From Nereocystis luetkeana (lineage: Eukaryota; Sar; Phaeophyceae; Laminariales; Laminariaceae), in contig JARUPZ010000009.1 in NCBI GenBank assembly GCA_031213475.1, positions 2,815,001-2,879,000 of the forward strand: 64,000 nt of DNA. The letters run 5' to 3'. The notes beneath the pieces were generated by a model. That model made no database searches. It saw only the letters and a program-made list of their open reading frames with translations, and was not told the DNA's origin. Position 1 is the first letter of the stretch. The number at the start of each line of letters is the position of its first letter. This document shows positions 23,412-34,737 of the stretch, piece after piece. Made by a program: the position numbers and the translations under genes.

Positions 23412-25856
23412 TCAGCTCCCTGACCTTCCTACCCAACTCGGCCCGTGGCCACCGCGATATTCCGTCCGCGAGGGTATTCTCGACGACGGGAAAGTGTCTG
23501 GCAGGTGGCTCCACCGACCTTTGATTTCCAGTCGGCCGAGCATTCTCATAAGTAAACAGGCTCGTTTGTCTGTGGCCCCCCCGCACCGATTTACCCACGA
23601 CACTGCCGCCATGTTATCGCAGCGCATCGAGACCGGGTCGCCGTCCGCCGTGGGCGTGTCACCTACCAACTCCAGCATCACCCAGGCCGTTACGACCATC
23701 CCGAGCAGATCGAGAAAGTTGATCGTGATGGTACAGGTTTCGCGTCGGTCGGCTTTACGCTTTCGCTCGGTCGTCAATTCTGTTGGAAGGTCGTATCGCC
23801 AATAACCTTTTCTCTCCACACAGTAACCGCCCACAGCTTCGAAGCTGGCGTCCGATAAGTAGTGCCTCTTGGCCGGGCGCTTCATGATCGCGAAGCACGG
23901 GCGCTGAGGGCCTCCCCTTAGGGCAGGAGCTCGTGCTCTATGGCCCACTTCCAAAATATGAGGTCTCCGTGGAACTCGTGGCCCAGGCGTACAGTATGGT
24001 TCTGATGTTTACTGTCGGCTGCTTCGTGCTGACCGGTGAGGCGCAGGAGCCTCCACACGAAATATCTGCCGGCGCTAACTACGTGCGTCAAGTTCCACAG
24101 CTTGCCTGCGATGCTGAGCACCTTTTTCGCTTGTGCTTGGCGTCTGCTCGCGGGCCAGTGCTCGAACAGCAGCTTCTTAATCGCTTCGGTGTTTTCGCGT
24201 GTGATCGAGATTCTGAAGGTGTGCGAGTTTACGGTGAAACCGAGCGCGTCTATTGTGGTGTCCCAGTCTGTGCTCTTCTTGGGCGCGAGGATCGGGGTCG
24301 CGCCCTCCTCCCCGGGTCCGAACAATCGCACGTGATTGGACGCGAGGGAGGCCGACGCGGTTAGAGCCGTCCTGTCGTCGTCGGCGTGCTGTACCCTAAC
24401 CAGCAGATAATCATCCACGTACACGGCTGCGAAGAAGGCGTTCAACCTCCGCCCCCCGTCGTGTGCTCGAATGTTTGGCACCGGGGTGGGTAACCCTTCT
24501 TCCCAACGGTCGACGACCTTAACATGCGCCATCATAGATTCCCCTTCGCTAAGTTCTTGGGCTGATTGTAACGATGTGTGGCAATATGAGTGCTCGACCG
24601 CTGCGGCCATGGGGGAACCCCGACCACCCAAATGTCAGTCGAAAATAGATTACGACCAAGTCCCCGACTGAGTAACAGAATTTGTGGGCTTGCTCTGGGT
24701 CCACCCTGACATTCCAAAAAGCGTCGCTTTTCGGGGTATTTTTGTGTCAGGCGCACGATCTCCGAGAGGAACTTGGGGAGGGCTTCAGCACCCAAACCAG
24801 GGGGAACGGTGTCTGGATCTGTGTCTCCGTTCAGCCCTCCCTTCTTAACTCGGTATTGTGGGTCGAACGAGAAGTCATTGATGATCCGGACCTTGTGAGT
24901 GACGACCGCCCCCAGCGGCGACACCCTCAGGTTCGGAATTTCATGTGCGACCGACTTGTGTACTACTAGGCATTTTTCGCGCCTAACGTCCTCATCGAGC
25001 TTCGTCCAGATTGCTGGTAGATACTCGTAGGCGCTGCGGTGATTACCGTATTGTAACGCCTGGCCTAGCTCTGCTCTGGTTGCTTCTGCGTGAACCGGTG
25101 CCCCTGCGGTGACTATCGTGATAAGTTCGTCAATGGCATCGAATCTTTTAGATCGCCGAAATATCTCCGTACCCGTGCGGGGTCGATCGGGGGTGCTACC
25201 AGGGAGCCCCCCAACGATCGGGCCACATCCGCCACGACTCCTCGATGCTGTCTTATCAGAGTCGTGCAAATGTCGGCTAACTGGTAGAGCAGGTCTTCTC
25301 GGCTCTGTGTGTTAATGTTGTTTTTGCCCAGGCTAGCTCTAGCTGCGTGCCACTTCTGTACTGTGTCGGCGTTCTGAGGTCGACTGCGCCACTCTCCAAA
25401 AGGAAGCCGCGCGCGCGCTGACCCGCTGTCCATCCGTGTATCGACCAGATCGGCCGTGTTCTTGCCTAACTGCTGCCTCGGGGGGCCGATTCGGCACTGC
25501 TCCGTCGGCCGGGCGTTCGGTCCTTTCATTGTGCGAGTATTCAAACGCGCGCCGTGAGAATACTGGGTTCCCGTGCGAACTGGCGGCATGCACCCAACGA
25601 CTGCTTGGCGTGGGATATGTGGTTTTGTATTTTCCTGTCTGTTGCCCCCCCCCGCAAAAAAGGGATGGAAGGGGTGGACGGCCCCTCCGAATCGAGCCTT
25701 CTGCGCGCTCGCTACTAACGACGCGCGCGTGAGAAGTGGGGTATCTGGCCCTCTGCTCCTGCTGCTGGGCGAGCCTTCCGCGGAAAACGCAACTGACGAG
25801 TCGCGCGGAGGAGGGGAGGGGCTAGCCGACCCTCTACTCTCGCTACTGGGTGACAA
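23412..25856 (-). pseudogene. Element A reverse transcriptase-RNase H, frameshifted
   Basis: The - strand reads first an RT-proximal linker (25113-25856), then RT fingers with the SPLGAVVTHKVRIINDFSF block (in 24532-25269), the palm with AVYVDDYLLV and thumb (23918-24631), and RNase H with YLSDAS...GGY, an LLGMV helix and RCDNMAAVSWV (23412-23954). The catalytic YVDD and RNase H aspartates are present. Frame changes between segments break it. It would copy element RNA into cDNA that the recombinase inserts. Confidence 0.8.
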
Positions 25857-26115
25857 TGGTACGAGTGTTCGGCGTGAGCGGTACTGCCGCGGTGCATACG
25901 GCCGAAGGGGGGTTAACTGGCCCTCTACTCAGACCCCGCCTGCTGATTTGCACTTCTGCGACCTCGGGTCTGTCTCGAGTTTGCTAGAAGTGGGTATCTG
26001 GCCCGCTGTTCAGCCTGAAAGGCCGAGCTGCCCCGATGGCGGTAGGTCGAGCTCTTCCACTGGTCCCTTTCTTCACTAACACTATCGGTCTGTCTGCCGG
26101 TCTGGCCGTCCGTCC

Positions 26116-26210
<95 letters not shown>
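26116..26210 (-). repeat. (CTGT)n expansion inside element A
   Basis: About 23 CTGT units with one interruption and a looser tail to about 26350, between the gag and RT regions. In the - strand it would read as QTDR repeats. It does not occur in element B, so it is probably a later expansion. Confidence 0.9.
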
Positions 26211-26531
26211 AAGCAAGCAGTCTGCCAGTCTGTCTGTGCGACTGTGTGTCGGTCTGCCTGCATGCCTGCCTGTCTGTCTGCCTGTCTATCTGTCTATCTG
26301 GGTCGGCCTGTCTGTCTGCCTATCCGTCCGTCTGTCTGTCTGCTCGTCTGTCTAAAAGTCCGGTGTTGACTGACTCACCGTGGAACAGGGCCGGCGAAAC
26401 AGATCCGGGCGTGGGTCCCCTGTGAAGTCCCACGGACCTAGTGGCGTCAGCGAAGACGGCGCTCGCCCCACCGCCCCCCCCCCGCCCCCGTGGTCGTCCC
26501 TGCCGGGTGGCAGGGCCCGGATTGTCAGTTG

Positions 26532-28132
26532 CTAGCAGCGCCGCCGCCCCTGCCCGCGCCGTCTCCCGGTGGCGCCCCGCCCCTTCCTCCTCCGGCGTGG
26601 CTCCGGCTGAAACGCGCGGTGGGCGGGGTCCGCCCCGCCCCTCCGCTCGAGGCCCCACTGCTCCCGGCAGCGGCGGCCCCCTGCTGCTGCTGCTGCGTCG
26701 TGGGCGGCGTCGGGAGGGGCGGGGGTGGTAGTCCCCTGAGGCCCCGTGTGGACAGCAGGGGAGACCTGATCGTGAGCGAACGAGCAGGCGGCCCGGTGGC
26801 AGGACAGGCCGCGCCACGCGTATTCGCACACGCCAGCCGGCGTGTCCCAATCCACCAGGCGCGCCTTGAAGGCGCGGCTCTCCTCCCCCTGGGTTGCCTC
26901 CCCCTGCTTGGGGGTCCCCTTCGAGGCTCCTGCCCTGGCCGCGGGCTTGCGCTTATTCCCTCGGCCCCCCCCTGCCTTCCCCCGCGCCTGTCCCCACAAG
27001 GGGGTGCGGGAAGCGAGGCTGTTTGTAGAGCCCTCCTCGAGCAGCGTTGGCACCCGCGCGAACCGTGGGGCTGCCACGGGCTCCCCGCAGCCGGGAGGTG
27101 GGGGGCCGCTGGCGTGTGCTTGCCCCAGTATCCCCGCTTGCCCGGCGAGATCGTGCGTGAACTCGTTTGCCCGCGTTGATGGCGGCCAGGAGCTCCTCCC
27201 GTACGGGGCGGGGGTAGGGGGCGAGGACCCTGTAGTGGAACTGTAAGTAGCTGAGCACCAGTGCGTGCACCGAAACCAATGCCTGCTAAAGTTCAGCAAC
27301 CTTGGCCGTGCAGATCGCAGGGGCACCCCCCATGGCGTACTCGAGGACGGCCACGAAGGCAGCGATGAAGGTCGCAAAATTCACCTCGGCCGGCATCTGG
27401 TCAGGCGTCTCCCCTGCTGGGGCCGGGGGTAACAAATCTTCCACCACGAGGCCCGAAACACTGCAGCTGTCTGGCGACGGGAGGAGAGACGCCTGCGACT
27501 ATTTTCAGTATGAACTGTAGGAGCTCCGGAGACAGCTCAACCGCCACGCTGAAGCTCCCGCGATCCAGGAAAAGCTTGGCCCCTGCCAGGGCCCGCCACA
27601 GCTCGGCCGCGACCCGAGCATTGGCCTTGATGACTGCGGCGGCGGCGGCCGCCAGACTGGGGTCGACCGGCCCCGCCTGCGGTGGGGCTCCAAACGTGCT
27701 GGGGGCCCACGGCGGCGGCTGGGCCGCCGCGTGCGCAGGCCCCCCGAGCGGGGCTGGGGTCGGCGGGTGTAGCCCCGGGGGGTGAGGCTGCCCCTGTGCC
27801 TGCTCGATGGCATCCAGGCGGTCGACGATGCCCTGTTGGCTCGCCGCGACCGCCTGTGTGCTCGCGAGAACCTGCTGCAAGATTGCGGCGAGGGGGGGGG
27901 GCTGCGCCGCCGGAGGTGCGGCCGCGAGGCCCGTGGCTGGGTTCGCCGCGAGGCCCGCGACTGGTTCCGCGCCAGCCCCGGACCCGGCCGACATGTCGGC
28001 GATCGAGGGCGGGGCGTCGCTGCTGTCGGCAGCCCCTCCCGGGTTGGCGCTGGCCATGTCTCTTGGTGCGGCAGGCAGGCTCCGAATGAGAAAGTCGATC
28101 AATTCAAATTGGCGTGCTGTCCCGTACAGCAC
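26532..28132 (-). pseudogene. Element A gag-like ORF, frameshifted, CCCH finger
   Basis: Two overlapping frames. The first (27401-28132) begins inside A1 and encodes an Ala/Pro-rich protein with a helix around QQGIVDRLDAIEQ. The second (26532-27377) carries basic and Gly-rich stretches and ends with C-x8-C-x4-C-x3-H (CEYAWRGLSCHRAACSFAH), approximately at 26776-26832. The same finger spacing occurs in the gag of element B. Function as a nucleocapsid is inferred from position and from that finger. Confidence 0.6.
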
Positions 28133-28386
28133 AGCACTGCTGTTATGCTAAACTCCGTTCCCCGCCGAGCACCCACAGAGGTGTCGGCTCTGCCTTCTCC
28201 CCGTACTTCTGCTCCGACCTCCTCGTGAGTGCCCTCGCTCTCGTATGCTACGTAGGCGAGACAAGTGCGACACGAGGTGTTTGTCGGTAGAATGTTTGTA
28301 CACGGATTTCCCGGTACCCTTTGTCAACCAATAATTCGGATGCCATCCACGCCTCCACAAACTCCGCATTCCTACGTAAAACTACA
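28096..28386 (-). repeat. Element A, repeat A1
   Basis: 291-bp match to 21571-21861 in the same orientation, with only a handful of differences. It is the 5' terminus of the element in - strand sense, adjoining the gag region. Confidence 0.9.
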
Positions 28387-28721
28387 GTTTTGGGTTAATG
28401 CCATTTTTTTTCGCGCCATTTTTTCTTCACGCAACAAAACGCGTTCAGATCTGCAGCAATATACGAGGTGTATCTTGTATTAGTTTCGCTACGTGCAGCT
28501 GCCGCACAGAGAAGTACATATTTTTTACATATTACCTTGGTATATGATATTTCTATATATACCAGCGTACCAGCGTACGCATGGGGCCATCGACAGGAGA
28601 CAAAGATGGCTATGAAAGATGAAACGGTGCAGTTGAAACGACAGAAGAAATAGGGGTTTCCATGCAGATAATAAGGCGTTTTGCTACCGGGGATAGGGGA
28701 CATATGCCTATCCAGATGGAT

Positions 28722-29640
28722 TTGCCTAGACAGACAGCCTAGGCAGACAGACAGCTAGACATAGACATTTCTCCTGACATCTTTGCACGCCGTGCTCGTG
28801 TTTGGCTCGTGCGCGTTGCGCTTGAGCAATCGAGTGATCGTGGTCCCGTGTCTTTTTGTTTGCGGTGCAATAGGCCATGCTTGGAAACCTACTCATCATG
28901 CTCGTGCGCTCGAGTGCTGCTCGTCGAGCAGTACGCATCAGTACAAGAACAGCAACAACAGGCGTACGAGTGCTGCTCGAGTCGAGTGTTGTTGCTCGAG
29001 TGCTGCTGAGCGTTGCTGCTGCTGCTGCTGAGTGCTGCTGAGTGTTGCTGCTGAGTGCTCGTGCGCTCGTGACTGCTTGGCCACAAGACATGAGAACACG
29101 CTGAATCCACCACGTGCATATATATAGCTGGTATTCTTTTTTTAGTATCTCGGTGCGATTCATTATTTTATATCGACGTATTGCGTTGCCTGTGACATTA
29201 CAGTAGTCGGGCTCATACTCGAGCAGTACGCAGCAGTAAAACAATAGCAACAACACAGACGCACGAGTGCTTCTCGACGCGAGTGTTGCTCGAGTGCCAC
29301 TGGGTGCTGCTGCCGCTGCTGCTTATTGCTCGTGTGCCCGTGACTGCTTGGCCATGCCGTGCTCGTGTTTGTCTCTCGTGCTCGTTGCGCTTGAGCAATT
29401 GAGTGATCGTGGTCCCGTGTCCGTTTTTTGCGGTGCAATAATATAGGCTTGGAAACCTACTCATGCTCGTGCCCTCGAGTGCCGCTCGAGCAGTACGCAG
29501 CAGTACAAGAACAGCAACAACAGGCGTACGAGTGCTGCTCGAATCGAGTGTTGCTCGAGTACTGCTGAGTGTTGCTGCTGTTGCTGCTGATGAGTGCTCG
29601 CGTACTCCTGACTGCTTGGCCACAACACATGAGAACACGT
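28722..29640. repeat. CTCGAG/CAGCAG dispersed repeat, three direct copies
   Basis: Copies at about 28795-29090, 29210-29360 and 29375-29640 share CTCGTGCCCTCGAGTGC, GAGCAGTACGCAGCAGTA, AACAACAGGCGTACGAGTGC, TGCTCGAGTGCTGCTGAG and GTGACTGCTTGGCCA. Each is rich in self-complementary CTCGAG and CAGCAG/CTGCTG and could fold on itself. No coding signal. Confidence 0.75.
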
Positions 29641-30054
29641 TGTGTTCACCACGTACATATACATACCTGGTACCTGGTAGATGTTTCTTAGGTTCATTCT
29701 TATCGGAGAGCGTTTTTTCCATACTCTTAGTATCTCGGTGCGATTAATCATTTTTTTGTCGGATCTTCGTACCACGTAGCGTTGCGTGTAATACTACTGC
29801 TGTAGTAGCCGAGTGTTCGCTGCCCTTTGTACAATATGTGCCCGTGTCACGCGGTTTGCTTATCATTCTGCTGCTCCTGTTGTTGCTGCCGCTACTGCTA
29901 CTACTACACACAATCGCGGTAGCTGCTACTACAGCTGTTGCTGGCCCAGGTTGCTGTTCTTGCGGCTACCTATATTTCATTTTTGTCCATGCCACGCTGT
30001 TGCATATCTTGCTGCTCCTGTTGTTGCTAAGCCTGCTGAAATAAGTGTGAAGTA

Positions 30055-30870
30055 TCCAGCTTTTCCAGATCTTCCAGATCATACAGAAATCCTGCAGATC
30101 ATACAGATCCTGCAAATCGTACAGACCGCATCCCGGTTGAGATGTACAGATCATTCAGATCACACAGATTCCACTCAGGTAGATCATACAGATCCAACCC
30201 GGTCAAGATGTACAGATCACACAGATCCCACTCAGGTACACACCTGTGAATTATCCGCCTCATACAGACCCATCCCCGCTAAACATGATGCAAACAAGTG
30301 AGACGTATCCAGATTTTACAGATCCTCCAGACCATACAAAAAAATCGCAGATCATACAGATCCTGCAGATCATGCAGACCCACCGATAAAAATATGCATA
30401 TCATGCAGATCGTACATACCCCATTCCGGTGTACAGATCATACAGATCACACAGATTCCACTCAGGTAGACCACACAGATCCTGCAGATTATACAGGTCC
30501 TGCAGATCGATGACACCCACCGATAAACATGTGCAGATCATGCAGATCGTACAGACCCTATCTCGCTAAAGATGTACAGATCTGCAGATCGGACAGATCC
30601 CACCCCGGTCAAACTGTACTGATTGTACAGCTCACACATATTCTACTCAGGTACACACATCTATGAAAATTGTAACCAGACAGATCCCCTTCCGGCCAGA
30701 CATTCGAAATGTCATCGAGATCAACCAGATCCCACCTGGTACACACGTGGGAATGATACGGAGCATACCTGTCTCTCTAGGCAAACTAGTTGGAGTGTGT
30801 AGATAATCGATCCTTCAGATCATTCATGCATATCCTCCACATCATGCCCACATGGCGTTCAGATCATCCC
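30055..30870 (+). repeat. CAGATC(ATA) minisatellite
   Basis: About 800 bp of variants of CAGATCATACAGATCCTG, with interspersed ACCCATCCCGGT and CACTCAGGTA spacers. Periodicity is loose (9-12 bases). Confidence 0.7.
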
Positions 30871-30895
30871 GCCCAGCACGCAAGTGCAATCATAA

Positions 30896-31322
30896 AGACC
30901 AGACGCCACGGAGTCGAGTGTTGGTATTGCTCAGCAAATGCGACGTGGGATTAACTGACATGCACGTAATGGGCAACTGAGATGCACGTGATGTGTAAGA
31001 CTCATGCACGGTGTGTGAACGGAATATGGTGTGACTTGTTTCTTTCTTCACTTGGGTGGGATTGACTAACCCCAGGTAGCGCCACAGAGCACCCGTATCG
31101 ACCATTACAGCCGATACGGGGTTTCCATGACCCAGACAATGGCTTCCCCCGCCGGGGACACTCCATTGTATACCTACATTGATATGACAGCGAGCCATCC
31201 TACGGCCTTATCGTTGCCTTACACGATGCACCCTCCATACGTCACTGGTCAGGTCCGTCAAGGTACATCACAGAATACCCTGTCGCCCTCCTGGGCGACT
31301 TCTGGGGCCCGCAGCGCTGCAA
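30896..31322 (-). mobile_element. Candidate LTR copy X1
   Basis: Matches the sequence that frames the Copia-type element (52257-52318 plus 54950-55305) over its whole length. It is bordered on the right by a C run that reads on the - strand as a GGGAAGGGGGGG purine tract, as expected for a 3' LTR. The same short - strand frame, starting MARCHI, occurs in both copies. A 5' partner was not found. Confidence 0.55.
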
Positions 31323-31339
31323 TACCCCCCCTTCCCGAC

Positions 31340-32007
31340 GCATAACGATCGTCGGCGCACAGCGGGTCTCCCGGCCCCTACCCGGTAACAGCGTGGGCAG
31401 CTCCTCCTTCACTTCTCCAACGAACCGGCTGCCGCGTTGTTCCTTATCCGTTCGACGCTTGAAGAGCTTCGGCCATGTACGGACATCCCCGATTCTCATG
31501 ACGCGGCTCCTACGCCTTCCGCTTCTCCTTTCTGCCGGGCGCTGCTGCTGTTTCGGCTGCTGCGACGGCTGCTGTTGCTGCTGTTGCTTCCGTTGCTGTT
31601 GCTGCTGCTGATGACACAGTTGCTGCGCCTGATGCTGTTCCTTCTTCCTCCTCCTTCTCCTGCTGGGCCGGCTGTTTGCGCTCCGCGGAGGCTGTGGCCC
31701 TGATTGCCCCCCGTCCTGCGGGTTCCCGTTGCCGTGCTCGGTTGCTGCTACTGCGGTTGCGCTTCCGCGTGGCGCTCCTGCTACGGCGGTGGTGGCTGCT
31801 ACGGCGGTCACGACTGCGACTGCGCCTCCGTGCATCTAACTTGAAAATGGTACGATGCTTTAGCATCCTATGCCGATTATGTAACGGGGTAAACACATTC
31901 CTATCAGACCCCTGGAAACACCACAGCACCCAAACCTCCAGGAGGGGCTCACCTTCACCTCCTCTCTCCGCGATAGCACAATGACAAGTGCTTACCTCCA
32001 CTTGCAA
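31340..32007 (-). CDS. RS- and Q-rich ORF of unknown function
   Basis: Two - strand frames overlap. One (from 32007) has an Arg/Ser stretch, RRRSRSRDRRSSHHRRSRS, followed by an Ala-rich part. The other (from 31835) has QQQQQQRKQQQQQQPSQQ and a basic GRRRSRV segment. RS domains occur in splicing factors, but no RNA-binding domain is visible. It directly adjoins the LTR copy X1, so it is more likely element-borne than a host gene. Function unknown. Confidence 0.3.
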
Positions 32008-32789
32008 GTTGCTACGCCCTCAGCGCTTACCTTCACTGAACTCAACCCACGGAGGCGCTCACCTCGCCACAAACCTCGGACCCAAGGACACTCAACAGCA
32101 TACAAACCTAGCAGACTCCTGGAACCCGTAGCGCTGCAACGCCCCCCTATCGGGTGTTCGCTGCCGAAGTGGAAGGCCCTTCCTTGTATGAGTTGGCTTG
32201 TTGTTCCAGAGCCCCGGTCTTTGGCGGCACTGCCATCCATTGCCGCTTATGTAACGGGGTGAACAAAAACCTACCCGACCCCTGATCCGGCGTTCTCTCA
32301 TAGACGCTTGATAGCTCAGACCGGGCACTCGACGGAAGTGATTCGCTACGCCCCGGTCCAACGCTCGTGCGCCCGATTCGCGAGGATGCCTTCCCTTCCG
32401 CGTTTGCTGGCCGCCTCCTTGATCAAGACCCTGTTACCCCCCCGCGTCTGCTCACCCGAGGAACTCCTCTGAGTTGCCGCGTTGTGCCGCGCCCTTCTGC
32501 GGCTCTTTCCCCCCTGCTACCTCTTGAGTATCCCTCTCAGCCCCCAGAACATCTGTTGCTTCTCCGCCGCGATATTGGACGAATTCGCGTCTCATGTGCT
32601 TCGGTCGCTCATGGAAGATCTTGAATGCACGCCTCATGTGCTCCGGCCGCTCATGGAAGATCTTGAGTTTGGCTGCCATTACCCCAACACCGGCTGTGCA
32701 ATCGAGGATTTCGTCGAAACTCATCTTTGCAAGCTTTATGTAAAACTTTGCTCAGGAACGTTTGGTGCACCCCTACTGTGGTCGTTTGA

Positions 32790-33125
32790 AGGCACTGACG
32801 TTTGACTCCGAGTAAGTAAGTCGTTTGAAGGTTCAGACGTTCACGCCACCCCCTCAAGTACTGACGTGACTCCGAGTAAGTAAGTCGTTTGAAGGCACTG
32901 ACGTTCACACCACGTTTGAAGGTACTGACGTGACTCCGAGTACGTAAGTCGTTTGAAGGTTCCGACATTCACGCCACCCCCCCAAGTACCGACGTGACTC
33001 CGAGTAAGTAAGTCGTTTGAAGGCACTGACGTTCACGCCACCTTCACGCCACCCCCCCGAGTACTGACGTGACTCCGCACAGGTAAGCCGTTTGAAGGCA
33101 CTGACGTTCACGCCACCCCCCCCAG
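32790..33125 (+). repeat. TGACGT-bearing minisatellite
   Basis: About six units of TAAGTCGTTTGAAGGCACTG, ACGTTCACGCCACCCCCC, AGTACTGACGTGACTCCGAG. Each unit carries one or two TGACGT words. Upstream, two copies of CGCTCATGGAAGATCTTGA lie at 32609 and 32650. Confidence 0.8.
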
Positions 33126-34737
33126 CACGAACAGTGTCCACTGGTGAGGCCTTTTCGTGCTAAAATAAATCATGAGTCCTCAAACGTCATTCATTCACCA
33201 CCACTTCCAGATCGTACCCCTTGAACAACGGTTTTCGTGAAAGTAGTTGTAAAAGGGTGGTGACAAACACCCCCCTAGAACGGAGACTACCTACTGCCCA
33301 CTGGCATTCCAATCCCACCTTTCGATTCGTGTCTCCAACACTGGGCCACTAATCTTGGAGAGTCAAATAGGAAGGTATCCTGTTCGGGTACACCATGACT
33401 ACAGCAAGGTTTCCAGCATTTGCCATGCAATTTAGAATTCCTACAGCGGTTTCTTCTCCGATCAGGCGGATCACCCGATGCTCGGAGACGGACGACACAA
33501 CAAGTGCGTGGTATGCTCAATAACTACACGATCGCGTTCGCAAATTAAGGGAACCTTTAGTTTGGGCATTGGGTATATGTGGCCTTTTTAGAACTGCCCT
33601 CCCATTGCGGGGACGAAGCACTTGGAAATTAGGGTTAACCTTATGTGCATGTACAGCAGTGCAGCACTCAAACGGTGAAGATGCCCCGTCGTCATTGGGA
33701 ACCGTGTCAGTTTTTTTATCAAAGTCAAGGTCGGTTGACTCTCCGTTCACCGCATCAGCGACTAAGACGGCGCATGAGTATGCGTGCTGGGAAGGGGCTT
33801 TGTTTTACTATCGGAAAGTACCAGGTTTTCTCTCCTCAGTCTGATTTGCATTGTGTATCTCGTATCCACCGCTCAGGAGTCATGTATTTGTTCTGGAAGA
33901 GCAGTCACCCTTGCTACAGGCAAAGAGCTCCGGATAGAAGACAACGCTCCGAGGTCCTTTCGGCACGAATGTAAAAAGCGCCTGTTTTCACGCCACGGTT
34001 TGGTTTACTTTCCGGAACTCTACAGTAGCCCGCTCTATGCTCTATGCTGGGCATACATGCCACGTTCACACTCTGCTCCAGTCCGTGCCCCGACTGACCA
34101 ATGTACCACGCATCCTGCGGTCTTTGTTGGTGAGCCATTGTAAGTGCTGTCCTGAATACGTAATGGATGATTCGCTGCTTCAGCATTCTTGTGTGCACGC
34201 ACACCTCAAGTACGATGTAGCGATGTACATAGTAGTTCTCCTTTTTTTTTGTCCTTTTGTTTCCGTTTTGGTTGTGCATGGAATAACACAGCATGAATAC
34301 TTTCAGGGTGTCATTTTGTTGCCCTTGATACGGGATTGTTTTCCTATATATATCGGGTATCTCGGCAGTACCGTTTCTCGTACGTACTGGTACTGCACTA
34401 TTTAGTTACTGTAGTGCCTGGTACTTGTTTGTTGTCTCCAATCGAGATGCAATTTAGCTACAGCCTTTAGTGGCCGGGGTTCCGAATGTTTTTTATTCAT
34501 AGTGCGACAACATCATACGAAACATGTGTTTACCCCACTCTCGTAGTCTTACAGCTTTGACCTGCTGGCCAGATTCGTTCTCGCACAACCCAGGCTTCAC
34601 CTAATGCCTAGATACAGTATAGGGCCTAACTGACACGTTAGCTACAGCCGTGTCTTTTTAGTGTGGCGCTTTAGGTTTTCCAATATTCGTGCATACCAGG
34701 TATGTATGATACTATATTAAAAAATACCTGTTCACGC
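33126..34737. other. No recognised gene; MITE fragment at 33582-33640
   Basis: At 33582 CCTTTTTAGAACTGCCCTCC followed by GCGGGGACGAAG...ATTAGGGTTAA matches the left half of the TTAA-type MITE. Nothing else in this stretch shows family motifs. Confidence 0.45.

Larger units (their letters stand above)
21270..28386 (-). mobile_element. Split-direct-repeat tyrosine-recombinase retrotransposon A
   Basis: On the - strand the order is A1 repeat, gag, RT-RNase H, tyrosine recombinase, B1, A2, B2. This is the split-direct-repeat layout of PAT/Ngaro-like members of the DIRS order. A1 and A2 are both 291 bp; B1 and B2 are both 219 bp. There is no DDE integrase and no conventional LTR pair. The coding part is broken by several frameshifts, so it is probably inactive, although the termini are well kept. 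CTCGAG/CCTAGACAG repeats flank it in inverse orientation. Confidence 0.85.
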
